Assembly (NCBI GenBank): GCA_018712865.1
Contig: DVGH01000048.1
Coordinates: forward strand, 1 to 31,244
Direction: 5' to 3'
Source: Scatavimonas merdipullorum
GTDB taxonomy: Bacteria > Bacillota > Clostridia > Oscillospirales > Acutalibacteraceae
Length of the DNA stretch: 31,244 nucleotides
This document shows positions 17,279-25,948 of the stretch, one piece after another. Position 1 is the stretch's first letter. Every line of letters begins with the position of its first letter. The notes under the pieces were generated by a model. That model ran no database searches. It saw only the letters and a list, made by a program, of their open reading frames with translations, and was not told the DNA's origin. Made by a program: the position numbers and the translations under genes.

Positions 17279-17776
17279 ATGATGCTCCTTGATTTAAAAA
17301 AGGTTTTTTTAAACGAAGGTGAAAAGACCGACATTGCTTATACGCTGGATCTAAGTAAAATAACCATTGACGGTATCGCACCTATGCCGCACCCTGTGAA
17401 GATTACGGCGGTGGCGGAAAACAGAGCCGGCGTTGTAAAGCTTTCGGTGGCTGTTTGCTTTACGTATGTCCGCCCATGTGACCGATGTTTTGCCGACACG
17501 GCAAGGGAAATGTCTTACAGCTTTGCGCATATACTTGTTGCTTCCCTAAGCGGCGACAGCAGCGATGATTATGTGGAAGCGCCCGATTTCCAGCTTGATC
17601 TGGACGAACTTGTAACGGCCGATGTGCTGTTAGAGCTGCCCAGCAAATATCTGTGCAAAGATTCCTGTAAGGGGCTTTGTCCAAACTGCGGGGCGGATTT
17701 AAACCGTACGTCATGCGATTGTAGCAAGCACAATACAGATCCTCGTCTGGAGGTTTTAAAGGAACTTATAAATTAG
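17279..17776 (+). CDS. yceD: YceD/DUF177 family protein
   Basis: A 165-residue protein of the DUF177 family, almost always encoded just before ribosomal protein L32 and linked to 23S rRNA accumulation. It shows the family's central LDLDELVTADVLLELPSKYLC, split across the middle and followed by a C-terminal Cys cluster (CKGLCPNCGADL, then CDC), plus CDRC earlier. These four-cysteine sets may bind zinc. Two adjacent ATGs occur at 17279 and 17282. AGAGG at 17271-17275 is slightly better spaced for the second, so the start is uncertain by one codon. It is co-transcribed with rpmF 47 bases downstream. Confidence 0.9.
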   Translation: MMLLDLKKVFLNEGEKTDIAYTLDLSKITIDGIAPMPHPVKITAVAENRAGVVKLSVAVCFTYVRPCDRCFADTAREMSYSFAHILVASLSGDSSDDYVEAPDFQLDLDELVTADVLLELPSKYLCKDSCKGLCPNCGADLNRTSCDCSKHNTDPRLEVLKELIN

Positions 17777-17823
17777 AATACGATAACGTATTCGGCATAA
17801 TACAAAGCAAGGAGGTGCTGATT

Positions 17824-18006
17824 ATGGCAGTACCAAAGAGAAAGACATCCAAAGCAAGAAGGGATAAAAGACGTTCCAACGTTTGGAAAATTGCGGCTCC
17901 CGCACTGATGAAATGCCCAAACTGCGGCGAATATAAGACAGCCCACAGGGTTTGCCAGAGCTGTGGTCATTATAACGGCAGGGAAGTTATCAAAAAGGAA
18001 GCATAA
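17824..18006 (+). CDS. rpmF: 50S ribosomal protein L32
   Basis: A 60-residue ribosomal protein with the invariant N-terminus MAVPKRKTSKARRDKRRS. It has a zinc ribbon (CPNCG then CQSCG, four cysteines kept), so this is the zinc-containing paralog rather than the cysteine-free form. The frame is open three codons further back, but the ATG at 17824 sits behind AAGGAGGTG and gives the family's N-terminus. It forms an operon with yceD. Confidence 0.97.
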   Translation: MAVPKRKTSKARRDKRRSNVWKIAAPALMKCPNCGEYKTAHRVCQSCGHYNGREVIKKEA

Positions 18007-18027
18007 TTTTTGGATTTTTTCCTGAAG

Positions 18028-18061
18028 ATAGAGGAGGAGCGTATCCTTCTCTATTTTTTTT
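18028..18061 (+). terminator. Terminator of the yceD-rpmF operon
   Basis: ATAGAGGAGG (18028-18037) pairs with CCTTCTCTAT (18045-18054), allowing one G-U, and eight T follow. It lies 21 bases after the rpmF stop. Confidence 0.9.
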
Positions 18062-18138
18062 CGGTGTCCCGCCGGGTTTAAAAGCCTAGCGGGCGTACCT
18101 CTCTGATGGCGTGATTCTATAGAAAGGAGCATCCGGCC

Positions 18139-19458
18139 ATGGCGGTAACCATTCAAGCAATCGCGCAGGGCAGCCATGCCATGCGCCACGGCATACAAAG
18201 CGGGGAAAAGCTTGTTTCAATCAACGGTCATACAGTCATGGATGTACTGGATTACCGGTTTTACCAGATGGAAAGGGAGCTGGAGCTTGTTTTGGAGGAT
18301 GCAACGGGCAAGCAAAGAAAGCTGCGCCTGAAAAAGCCCATATATGATGAAATTGGGCTTTTGTTTGAAACCTACCTGATGGACCGCCAGCATACATGCA
18401 AGAATAAATGTATTTTTTGCTTTATCGATCAGCTCCCAAAGGGGATGCGCCAGTCTTTGTATTTTAAGGATGACGACTCCCGTCTTTCATTTTTATTTGG
18501 CAACTATATCACGCTGACCAATCTAACACAGCATGAAATAGACAGGATCATTAAAATGCATATTAGCCCGATCAATATTTCCGTGCATACAACCAATCCG
18601 CAGCTGCGGGTCAAAATGATGAACAATCGTTTTGCGGGCCGTGCGTTGTCTGTGTTGGAGCGGTTTGCGCAGGCAGGCATAAAAATGAACTGCCAGATTG
18701 TTGCCTGTCCCGGGATCAACGACGGCAAAGAGCTGGATAAAACGCTTTCTGATTTGGCTGCGTTTTATCCGGCGGTGGAATCTATTGCAATTGTTCCGGT
18801 GGGACTAACGCGCTACCGGGAAGGGCTTTACCCGCTAAAGGCCTATACCAAAGAAACAGCGCGGCAAACGCTTGCGCAAATTGAGCAGTTTGGCGATGTG
18901 TGTAGAAAAAAGCACGGTGTGCGCATTGCCTTTGCATCTGACGAGTTTTATCTTCAGGCCGGCAGGCAAATACCTCCGGCAGAATTCTACGAGGATTTCA
19001 GTCAGCTGGAAAACGGTGTGGGGCTGCTTGCGCTTTTGCAGGAGCAGTTTTTGACGGCGTTGCAGGAAAAAACATGCGATTGCAGTTTAAAAAGGCAGGT
19101 CACAGTGGCCAGCGGGACTGCGTCTGCACCCTTTTTACAGGCGCTTTTTTTGCAGATGCAAAAAAAATTTCCAGGTGTAAGCGCTTCTGTTGCGGCTATA
19201 GAGAACCGCTTTTTTGGCGGCGGTGTGAATGTTTCAGGACTTGTAACAGGTGCGGATCTGATCAGCCAGCTGAAAGGGAAAAATTTGGGAGATGCACTTT
19301 TGATCCCCGCTGTAATGCTTTGCCGCCAGGGAGATGTATTTTTGGACGACGTATCCATACAGGATGTAAAGCGGCAGCTTACAACGGCGCTTATTACCGT
19401 TGCAAACGACGGCAGTGCGCTGCTGGATGCGGTTTTAGGCACGGAAAAACAGGCGTAA
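18139..19458 (+). CDS. PDZ/radical SAM/DUF512 protein
   Basis: A 439-residue protein of the DUF512 family, conserved in Clostridia beside der and of unknown reaction. An N-terminal PDZ-like domain (about 1-65, ...GSHAMRHGIQSGEKLVSINGH) precedes a radical SAM domain whose cluster cysteines are C87, C91 and C94 (CKNKCIFCFIDQLPKGMR). The DUF512 region (about 215-430) contains FFGGGVNVSGLVTGAD and LLIPAVMLCRQGDVFLDD. The AAGGAG about 11 bases before the ATG fixes the start. It lies 23 bases ahead of der and is probably co-transcribed with it. Confidence 0.92.
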   Translation: MAVTIQAIAQGSHAMRHGIQSGEKLVSINGHTVMDVLDYRFYQMERELELVLEDATGKQRKLRLKKPIYDEIGLLFETYLMDRQHTCKNKCIFCFIDQLPKGMRQSLYFKDDDSRLSFLFGNYITLTNLTQHEIDRIIKMHISPINISVHTTNPQLRVKMMNNRFAGRALSVLERFAQAGIKMNCQIVACPGINDGKELDKTLSDLAAFYPAVESIAIVPVGLTRYREGLYPLKAYTKETARQTLAQIEQFGDVCRKKHGVRIAFASDEFYLQAGRQIPPAEFYEDFSQLENGVGLLALLQEQFLTALQEKTCDCSLKRQVTVASGTASAPFLQALFLQMQKKFPGVSASVAAIENRFFGGGVNVSGLVTGADLISQLKGKNLGDALLIPAVMLCRQGDVFLDDVSIQDVKRQLTTALITVANDGSALLDAVLGTEKQA

Positions 19459-19481
19459 GCCATACAATAGGGGGAATGAAA

Positions 19482-20804
19482 ATGGCAAGACCGGTAATTG
19501 CAATTGTGGGAAGGCCCAACGTAGGGAAATCTACACTTTTCAACAAGCTGACAGGCACCCGCATTTCTATTGTGGATGATACGCCCGGCGTTACACGGGA
19601 CAGAATATTTGGTCAGGTGGAATGGCAGTCCCGCACAGCAACTTTGGTAGATACAGGCGGGATAGAGCCGTATTCCGACGATGTCATATTGTCGCAAATG
19701 CGCTTGCAGGCACAGCTTGCAATTGACGCGGCGGACGTCATCCTATTTGTAACGGATCTGCAAACCGGCGTGGTAGCCACAGATATGGACGTAGCCGCCA
19801 TGCTGCAAAAAAGCGGCAGGCCGGTGGTGCTTTGCGTGAATAAATGTGATAAAATCGGGCAACCGCAGCCGGAATTTTATGAATTTTACAATTTGGGGAT
19901 GGGGGATCCTATCCAGGTGTCTTCCATACATGGCCATGGAACAGGCGATTTGCTTGAAAAGGCCTTTGCATACCTGCCGCCACAGACAGAAGAAGAGGAA
20001 GACGGCGAAGAGATCCGTGTGGCGGTGATTGGCAAGCCAAACGTGGGGAAATCCTCCCTTGTCAACAAAATTACAGGTGAAAACCGCTGCATTGTTTCTG
20101 ATATTGCAGGCACGACCAGGGATTCTATAGACACGACGGTGGAAAATGCCCATGGACGGTTTGTTTTGACGGATACAGCCGGACTGCGCAGAAAAAATAA
20201 GGTGGACGGCCAGATAGAGCGTTACAGCGTAATCCGCGCAAAAATGGCTATTGACCGCAGCGACGTATGTGTTATAATGATTAATGCACTTGACGGTTTT
20301 ACAGAGCAGGATTCCAAAATAGCCGGCCTTGCACATGAAGCGGGAAAAGCCTGTGTAATTGCGGTAAACAAATGGGACGCCATTGAGAAAACAGGAAGCA
20401 CCATGAACGAATACCGTAAAAAGCTGGAAAACGACTTTTCTTTTATGTCTTATGCGCCAATGGTATTTATATCGGCAAAAACCGGGCAGCGTTTAGATGT
20501 GTTGTTTGAAACAATAAAGCGGGCGGCCAATTCGAATTCCATACGGATAAAAACGGGTATGCTCAACGACCTGCTTGCCCAGGCGGTTGCAAGGGTACAG
20601 CCTCCTTCCGATAAGGGAAGACGGTTGAAAATTTATTATATGACGCAGCCTTCTTCCAAGCCCCCAACGTTTATCTGTTTTGTAAATTCAAAAGAGCTGT
20701 TTCATTTTTCCTACCAGCGTTACTTGGAAAACAGGATTCGGGATGCTTTTGGGCTGGAGGGCACGCCCGTGCAGTTTATTGTGCGTGAGCGCGGCGATAA
20801 ATAA
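19482..20804 (+). CDS. der: Ribosome-assembly GTPase Der (EngA)
   Basis: A 440-residue tandem GTPase needed for 50S ribosome assembly. The first G domain has GRPNVGKS (residues 9-16), the DTPG and DTGG switches, and NKCD. The second has GKPNVGKS near 184, DTAG and NKWD. A C-terminal KH-like domain (about 350-440) is complete. An acidic linker (QTEEEEDGEE) joins the two G domains. The frame is open far upstream into the DUF512 gene, but that is overlap in another frame. ATG codons occur at 19476 and 19482, and the second gives the family N-terminus and better spacing from GGGGG. Confidence 0.96.
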   Translation: MARPVIAIVGRPNVGKSTLFNKLTGTRISIVDDTPGVTRDRIFGQVEWQSRTATLVDTGGIEPYSDDVILSQMRLQAQLAIDAADVILFVTDLQTGVVATDMDVAAMLQKSGRPVVLCVNKCDKIGQPQPEFYEFYNLGMGDPIQVSSIHGHGTGDLLEKAFAYLPPQTEEEEDGEEIRVAVIGKPNVGKSSLVNKITGENRCIVSDIAGTTRDSIDTTVENAHGRFVLTDTAGLRRKNKVDGQIERYSVIRAKMAIDRSDVCVIMINALDGFTEQDSKIAGLAHEAGKACVIAVNKWDAIEKTGSTMNEYRKKLENDFSFMSYAPMVFISAKTGQRLDVLFETIKRAANSNSIRIKTGMLNDLLAQAVARVQPPSDKGRRLKIYYMTQPSSKPPTFICFVNSKELFHFSYQRYLENRIRDAFGLEGTPVQFIVRERGDK

Positions 20805-20855
20805 AGAGATCCCCGGCGTTTTTATTGCAGAAAATCATTTGAAGGGAAAGACAAT

Positions 20856-21587
20856 ATGGGAAGCGATGTTTTGTCTTTTATAGCCAGTGGATGGTATTAT
20901 ATTTTAGGCGCGATGGTTATTGCCTATTTGCTGGGCAGCTTAAATTTTTCAATTGTGATTACAAAGCTTGTGGACAACGGTGCGGACATCCGTAAAATGG
21001 GCAGCGGCAACGCAGGTTTTACAAATGTGCTGCGCTCTGTTGGAAAAGGGCCCGCCGTTGCAACCATAGTTCTGGACTTTTTTAAAGGGATTGCCGCGGC
21101 GTTGATTGGCGCGTTTTTCTTTTCTCTGATCCCATCCGGAAACCTTCCTGCTGCAGAAATTATGTGTTATGGAAAGTACATAGCCGGTTTTTGCTGTATT
21201 TTTGGCCACATTTTTCCATTATATTTTGGCTTTAGAGGGGGAAAGGGCGTTGTTACGGCGGCTGCTCTGGCGGCAGTGGCGGACTGGCGTGTGTTTGTAA
21301 TTGTAATCCCGGTTTTCATAGTGATTGTCCTCATCACCAAAATCGTATCGATCGGGTCTTTGATTGCAGCGGTGCTGTATCCAATTTTGACCTTTTCCTT
21401 CTCGTTTTTTGCAGATTATTTACCCAGTCTTACGACAGAAACACCGCACTCTGTGTTTTATGTAATTGTTACAACTGCGTTTGCGCTTGCAGTATGTATA
21501 TGTATTTTTGTGATGCATAAGGAAAACATTAAACGCTTAAGAAACGGCACGGAAAAAAAACTGACTGCAAAAAAGAAGGAACAGTAG
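20856..21587 (+). CDS. plsY: Acyl-phosphate glycerol-3-phosphate acyltransferase PlsY
   Basis: A 243-residue integral membrane enzyme that transfers the acyl group from acyl phosphate to glycerol 3-phosphate, the first step of phospholipid synthesis in most Gram-positive bacteria. The three active-site motifs are present: AYLLGSLN, GSGNAGFTNVLR and FGFRGGKGV. About five hydrophobic helices are visible. The C-terminal tail is lysine-rich and cytoplasmic. The der-plsY order with a 51-base gap is common in Firmicutes. Confidence 0.95.
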   Translation: MGSDVLSFIASGWYYILGAMVIAYLLGSLNFSIVITKLVDNGADIRKMGSGNAGFTNVLRSVGKGPAVATIVLDFFKGIAAALIGAFFFSLIPSGNLPAAEIMCYGKYIAGFCCIFGHIFPLYFGFRGGKGVVTAAALAAVADWRVFVIVIPVFIVIVLITKIVSIGSLIAAVLYPILTFSFSFFADYLPSLTTETPHSVFYVIVTTAFALAVCICIFVMHKENIKRLRNGTEKKLTAKKKEQ

Positions 21588-21598
21588 TAAAATGGATT

Positions 21599-21623
21599 GC
21601 AGCGGTAATATAGTTGCCGCTGC
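21599..21623 (+). repeat. Inverted repeat just after plsY
   Basis: GCAGCGG (21599-21605) and CCGCTGC (21617-21623) form a short hairpin 12 bases after the plsY stop, upstream of the main terminator. It may stabilise the mRNA end. Confidence 0.4.
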
Positions 21624-21640
21624 ACGCTTTTATACATTGA

Positions 21641-21672
21641 AACGCCATGCCTTATTTGGGCATGGCGTTTTT
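21641..21672 (+). terminator. Terminator of the der-plsY transcript
   Basis: AACGCCATGCC (21641-21651) pairs perfectly with GGCATGGCGTT (21659-21669), and a T5 run follows. From 21673 to 21928 I see no supported gene. A leftward frame reading ALPVQGVAAWMKYQYKVDI at about 21710-21770 may be a protein relic but has no start and is flanked by stops. Confidence 0.9.
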
Positions 21673-21928
21673 GCATATTTGCAGGACAGCGCTTTACCCG
21701 GGGCGGGTGATGTCTACCTTATATTGGTATTTCATCCATGCAGCTACACCTTGTACTGGAAGGGCTTTACCTTTTTTCTGTCAAATACTCAGTACCTTTG
21801 CCAAATAGAATTTCCGTACTGTTTTTAAAGTTAAAATTTTCCAAAACGTACTAGCCCCTTAAATTTGATTTGCATTTGGTTGATAAATTTATTATACTAC
21901 AAAATAAAGCAGCATTATATGTTTTTCT

Positions 21929-21956
21929 TTGAAAAAAGGAAAAAATATGTTATAAT
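21929..21956 (+). promoter_or_regulatory. Promoter of the cyclase-family gene
   Basis: TTGAAA (21929-21934) and TATAAT (21951-21956) are 16 bp apart in an A/T-rich tract, 54 bases before the coding start. Confidence 0.75.
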
Positions 21957-22010
21957 TTAGTCAATTTTTATTATGGGCAGCGTATACGTATTCTGAAAGG
22001 AGCGGGACCT

Positions 22011-22601
22011 ATGTACCTGCACGATATTTCAAACAATATTTTTACAGCAAAAAAATACAAAGGGGATCCCGCACCACAGTGCAGATGGCTTTCCAAAATG
22101 GAATTTGGGGAGGATTGCAATCTTTCTTTAATAGAGATGTGTACGCATACCGGCACACATATAGACGCACCCAGGCATTACCTGGAGGATGGGAAAACAA
22201 TAGACCAGCTTCCACTGTCCCGTTTTTACGGCCCTTGCACGGTTGTCAGCATAGAGGGCGTGCTCACAGGGGAAGATATGGAACAGATCCTTCCGTTTTG
22301 CAAAAAGAAAATTTTATTTAAAGGCAATGGCTGCGCGTTTTTGTCGCAAAGTGCCGTTTTTGTTCTGGCAGATTACGGCGTTACACTGATCGGAACGGAC
22401 GGACTTTCGATTGCGCAGCAGGACGAAGAATTTACCATACACAGGGAACTTTTCCTGCGGGATGTTGTAATTTTAGAAGGCTTAGCGCTTGAGGCCGTAC
22501 ACGACGGCGACTATACACTGGCGGCTTTTCCATTAAAGCTGTGCGGGCTGGAGGCTTCCCCGGTGCGGGCTGTGTTGTTTGAACAGGAAAAGGGGCTGTA
22601 A
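22011..22601 (+). CDS. Cyclase-family hydrolase (kynurenine-formamidase-like)
   Basis: A 196-residue protein of the cyclase family (PF04199), metal-dependent amide/lactone hydrolases that include bacterial kynurenine formamidase. The metal signature HTGTHIDAPRHY lies at residues 46-57, and GTDGLSIA plus a C-terminal LKLCGLEASPVRAVL complete the fold. It is slightly shorter than typical 205-215 residue members. The substrate cannot be told: no tryptophan-degradation genes are visible nearby. The start follows AAAGGAG about nine bases upstream. The next gene begins 40 bases later on the same strand and may be co-transcribed. Confidence 0.88.
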   Translation: MYLHDISNNIFTAKKYKGDPAPQCRWLSKMEFGEDCNLSLIEMCTHTGTHIDAPRHYLEDGKTIDQLPLSRFYGPCTVVSIEGVLTGEDMEQILPFCKKKILFKGNGCAFLSQSAVFVLADYGVTLIGTDGLSIAQQDEEFTIHRELFLRDVVILEGLALEAVHDGDYTLAAFPLKLCGLEASPVRAVLFEQEKGL

Positions 22602-22640
22602 ACGGCGCTGCCGTATTGTAGAAAGGACAGGGATAACTTT

Positions 22641-24503
22641 ATGAGGAAAAACGTACAGGTTTGCCTTTTGGCGCTTTTTCTTTGCCTGACCGCCGCACTG
22701 TTTGCCGGTTGCGGCGATACGCCGGTGCAGGTGGAAACCCTGATCAATATGGACGCTCGCTTTAAAGGAACCAGAACCATTACATTGAACACTGGGTTTG
22801 CCTTTGAAGGGAAGGACGACCTTAAGGAAAAGTTTGATGAGGTGATTAATACGTATTGTCCCTCTGTACTGAAAAAAGAGGTAAGGGATGCAGACGACGG
22901 CTTAAAATATGTTTTTACTTTGTCGTTTGAATCCAAAGCGGATTATGTCAACAAGCTTTCCGCAATTTTAGACAGGCAGCCAAGCGTAGCGCTTGGTACG
23001 CCGGACAGCGCCCTTGCCAAAGGGTGGCACTTGACAGAGGACTTTGACGGCATGGAGCTGATTACGTGGATAGATGAAGGAATTGCGGAAAAGCAATACG
23101 GCGGCGACCTGCATTTTACCTACGAAAGCACCTCCAATATTGTCAATATGGACGGCGACATTCAAAGCAGTTCTTCAGGCATGATTGATATCAATACAGT
23201 GGAGGGATATCCTGTTACGGCAGTTGCCATAGAAACCACCAATCATAAAAAGGACAATTACGACCGGCGTTTTACGCTTTCTGTGCCGCAATCTACTTAT
23301 GACCAGATGGGCACAGAGCTTACGGCACTTATGCAGGAGCGTACAGCGCCCTCGGCCGTATACAGTGGGTGGACGCAGCAGGGCAATAACCAGGAATTCC
23401 AGGTGCTTTACCAAGGGCTTGCCGCTTCAGAGCTGCAAAGCGTGACTGCGCTGTTTTTAGACTGCGACGAAGCATCTATCTATTATGGAGACGAGCAGGG
23501 CAGCAGCACGCCCCTTGCAGAGCAGCTTGTTTTTGAGGAAAACCTGAATACGCTGAGCTTTTTGCCGAAAGAAGACAGTGAGGTGTCATTTTCTTATAAA
23601 TACTCCCTTCCGCTGAGAACAACGCATGGCGAGGGGCTTGTGCTCTATGACGGCGTTTGGAAGAAGCAGGGGAGCTGGGTAGACGGCATTTATACGTTGC
23701 ATGCGGAAGATAAAGTATATGATATACGTATACCAGACGGTATTCAGTATACTATACAGGGGATTGCCGTAACGCTGGAGGACAACGGCGGTGACAACTT
23801 TGTGCGTTACCTGGATTTCCTTTACAGCAAGCAGGACGGTGAAGAAGGGCGTTCCTACGCATGTGATTTTTTTCGGAAAAAGGGTGTGGATGTTTCTGCC
23901 GTGCAGAATGACGATGCGCTGATTTGCCGGGTGAAAACGGCGGGGACAGCCCAGCAGATGAACACAGTGTTAGGAGAGCTGTTCGGCGGCGGCAACACCG
24001 TACAAAGGACTGAAAACACAAGTGCTATGGCGGTTGTCACCAATATAGAGTTTAAAGACAGCATCAATCTTTCTTATATGCTTACCGGCGATAACGCCAA
24101 AGCGCCATTTACTTATACCCTGAGAAATAAAGGCGACGAAAATATTGTATTGTTCAGCGGGGAGGGGGCCGACGTCAAAGATTCAGCCACACTTACACAG
24201 GACGGCTCCAGTACAGTTGAACTGCAGGGCGGTGAAAATGTAATCAGCTTTACTGCCACCGTACCCTACGTGCAGGGGGTTGCGGTATATTGCACCATTG
24301 CAGGTGTGATGCTGCTGCTTGCGGTGTTGGCGATTATATTCTTTATACGTAAGTCCAGACGGCTTGCTGCAAAGGAGCAGCTTATGCAGCACCGGGAAGA
24401 GCCTGATGAAAAGAAACATCTGCCGCAGGAGCATGAGGACCTTCGCCGGAGCCGTACAGTTTTTTCTCAGGACGAACACGATGACGATTATTTGAATTTA
24501 TAA
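22641..24503 (+). CDS. Anchored lipoprotein with C-terminal membrane helix, unknown function
   Basis: A 620-residue exported protein that I do not recognise. A signal peptide with lipobox FAGC (Cys about 24) is followed by a long, mostly beta and mixed extracellular part with no motif I can assign. A single membrane helix lies near residues 553-574 (VYCTIAGVMLLLAVLAIIFF). A basic stop-transfer RKSRR follows, then a charged, acidic tail (DEHDDDYLNL). Lipid anchoring at one end and a helix at the other would place the middle outside the cell, held at both ends. The gene sits between the cyclase gene and a HAD phosphatase. Confidence 0.8.
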   Translation: MRKNVQVCLLALFLCLTAALFAGCGDTPVQVETLINMDARFKGTRTITLNTGFAFEGKDDLKEKFDEVINTYCPSVLKKEVRDADDGLKYVFTLSFESKADYVNKLSAILDRQPSVALGTPDSALAKGWHLTEDFDGMELITWIDEGIAEKQYGGDLHFTYESTSNIVNMDGDIQSSSSGMIDINTVEGYPVTAVAIETTNHKKDNYDRRFTLSVPQSTYDQMGTELTALMQERTAPSAVYSGWTQQGNNQEFQVLYQGLAASELQSVTALFLDCDEASIYYGDEQGSSTPLAEQLVFEENLNTLSFLPKEDSEVSFSYKYSLPLRTTHGEGLVLYDGVWKKQGSWVDGIYTLHAEDKVYDIRIPDGIQYTIQGIAVTLEDNGGDNFVRYLDFLYSKQDGEEGRSYACDFFRKKGVDVSAVQNDDALICRVKTAGTAQQMNTVLGELFGGGNTVQRTENTSAMAVVTNIEFKDSINLSYMLTGDNAKAPFTYTLRNKGDENIVLFSGEGADVKDSATLTQDGSSTVELQGGENVISFTATVPYVQGVAVYCTIAGVMLLLAVLAIIFFIRKSRRLAAKEQLMQHREEPDEKKHLPQEHEDLRRSRTVFSQDEHDDDYLNL

Positions 24504-24517
24504 AAAACGGAGAAAAT

Positions 24518-25177
24518 ATGTATCAATCAGTTATTTTTGATCTGGATGGCACCCTTGTAAACTCGCTTTATGATCTTGCCGGAAGCATGAACAGGGCGCT
24601 TATGTTTTATGGTCTGCCGGCGCATCCCGTTACAAGCTATAAACAGTTTGTCGGCAACGGCAGGGGGCAGCTTGTCAGGCGTGCAATTGGTGCGGAGCAT
24701 TTGTCAGAGCAGCTTATCCAAAAGGTAACGCAGTTTTTTAACCAGGATTACGCGGTGCATTGTATGGACCAGACAAAGCCGTACGACGGCATTTTGCCAA
24801 TGCTCTGTTCTTTGCAGGAAAAAGGAATACAGATAGGCGTGCTTTCCAATAAGCCAGATTCGTTTGTACAAGAGATGATGAAAAAGCTTTTTCCGGGCGT
24901 TGCATTTTCTGCAGTCTGGGGAAAGAAAGACGGCTTTGCTCCCAAGCCGGACTGCGCCAGCGTGAATGCTATGCTTGAGGAGCTTGGTTGTGAAAAGCAG
25001 GCTTGCCTGTATGTGGGTGACAGCGATGTCGACGTATACTTGGCAAGAAACGCGGGGCTTGCATTTTGCGGCGTACAGTGGGGCTTTCGCGGGGAACAGG
25101 AGCTTTTGTCCGCGGGTGCACAGGCAACGGTGCAAACGCCGGAGGAGCTGCTGCGATTTATTGTAAATGGCCGGTGA
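24518..25177 (+). CDS. HAD-family phosphatase (phosphoglycolate phosphatase-like)
   Basis: A 219-residue haloacid-dehalogenase hydrolase. Motif I is FDLDGTLVNS with the nucleophile Asp9. Motif II is the Ser of VLSNKP, the motif III lysine is in APKPD, and motif IV is VGDSDVDV. The helical cap (about 16-80) is the C1 type of the Gph/PGMB branch. It most resembles phosphoglycolate phosphatases, but substrates in this group vary. It begins 14 bases after the lipoprotein stop and overlaps the next gene by 11 bases, so these genes likely form one transcript. Confidence 0.9.
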   Translation: MYQSVIFDLDGTLVNSLYDLAGSMNRALMFYGLPAHPVTSYKQFVGNGRGQLVRRAIGAEHLSEQLIQKVTQFFNQDYAVHCMDQTKPYDGILPMLCSLQEKGIQIGVLSNKPDSFVQEMMKKLFPGVAFSAVWGKKDGFAPKPDCASVNAMLEELGCEKQACLYVGDSDVDVYLARNAGLAFCGVQWGFRGEQELLSAGAQATVQTPEELLRFIVNGR

Positions 25178-25823
25178 TGGTATGCATATTCCCAATTATC
25201 AAAAAGAAATGGATGCACTGCTTTTACAGCTGCAAAGGGAAGAGCACGTCCCTTCGTTGCTGCTGCATAGCTGCTGTGCACCCTGCAGCAGCTATGTAAT
25301 CGAATATCTTTCCGCATATTTTTCCATCACCGTTTTTTATTATAACCCCAACCTGTATCCAGACGCCGAATATGCGCTCAGAAGCGCAGAGCAGAAAAGA
25401 CTGATTGCAGATATGCCTGTAAAGAACCGCGTACGTTATCTGCAGGGCGACTTTGAAAAAGAAGCGTTTTATACTGTATGCAAAGGCTATGAAGCGGAAA
25501 GCGAGGGAGGCGAGCGCTGCAGGCGCTGTTACCGTCTGCGCCTTGACAAAACGGCACAAACGGCAAAAAGGCTTGGCTTTGACTATTTTGCAACTACCCT
25601 TACAATCAGTCCGCTTAAAAATGCGCATACGATTAACCAAATCGGCAAGGAAATTGAACATTCCCGCCAAATATGCTATTTGTCTTCGGATTTTAAAAAG
25701 AAAAACGGATTTAAACGTTCTACAGAGCTGTCGTCTATGTATGGTATTTACCGGCAGAATTACTGTGGATGTATATTTTCACAAAGGGAAAATCAGAAAA
25801 AAACTTCCTCTATTAAGAGATAG
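25167..25823 (+). CDS. queH: Epoxyqueuosine reductase QueH
   Basis: A 218-residue member of the DUF208/QueH family, which reduces epoxyqueuosine to queuosine in tRNA as a non-orthologous replacement of QueG. The signature cysteines are all present: HSCCAPCSSYV near residue 34, CRRCYRLRL, and YCGCIFSQ near the C-terminus. Together they bind an iron-sulfur cluster and a further metal. FYYNPNLYPDAEY is also typical. Two starts are possible, ATG at 25167 (overlapping the phosphatase gene) and ATG at 25182. A strong two-way terminator follows. Confidence 0.93.
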   Translation: MAGDGMHIPNYQKEMDALLLQLQREEHVPSLLLHSCCAPCSSYVIEYLSAYFSITVFYYNPNLYPDAEYALRSAEQKRLIADMPVKNRVRYLQGDFEKEAFYTVCKGYEAESEGGERCRRCYRLRLDKTAQTAKRLGFDYFATTLTISPLKNAHTINQIGKEIEHSRQICYLSSDFKKKNGFKRSTELSSMYGIYRQNYCGCIFSQRENQKKTSSIKR

Positions 25824-25839
25824 CAAAAAGATGCCGCAC

Positions 25840-25891
25840 ATAGAACCGCCTTCTGTTACAGGCTTACAGCCTGGACAGAAGGCGGTTCTAT
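25840..25891. terminator. Long two-way terminator between queH and leuA
   Basis: ATAGAACCGCCTTCTGT (25840-25856) and its exact complement (25875-25891) form a 17-bp stem. T-rich and A-rich flanks lie on either side, so it can end both the rightward queH transcript and the leftward leuA transcript. Confidence 0.88.
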
Positions 25892-25948
25892 TATTTGGAA
25901 TATTTTTGCGTATGGCTGAAAGTCTTGGCGGCATTTCGTTTATTGCGC

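Noticed and set aside
19074..19481. A Cys-rich extension ahead of Der
   Set aside because: It lies wholly inside the DUF512 gene in another frame, and Der homology begins exactly at MARPVIAIVGRPNVGK.
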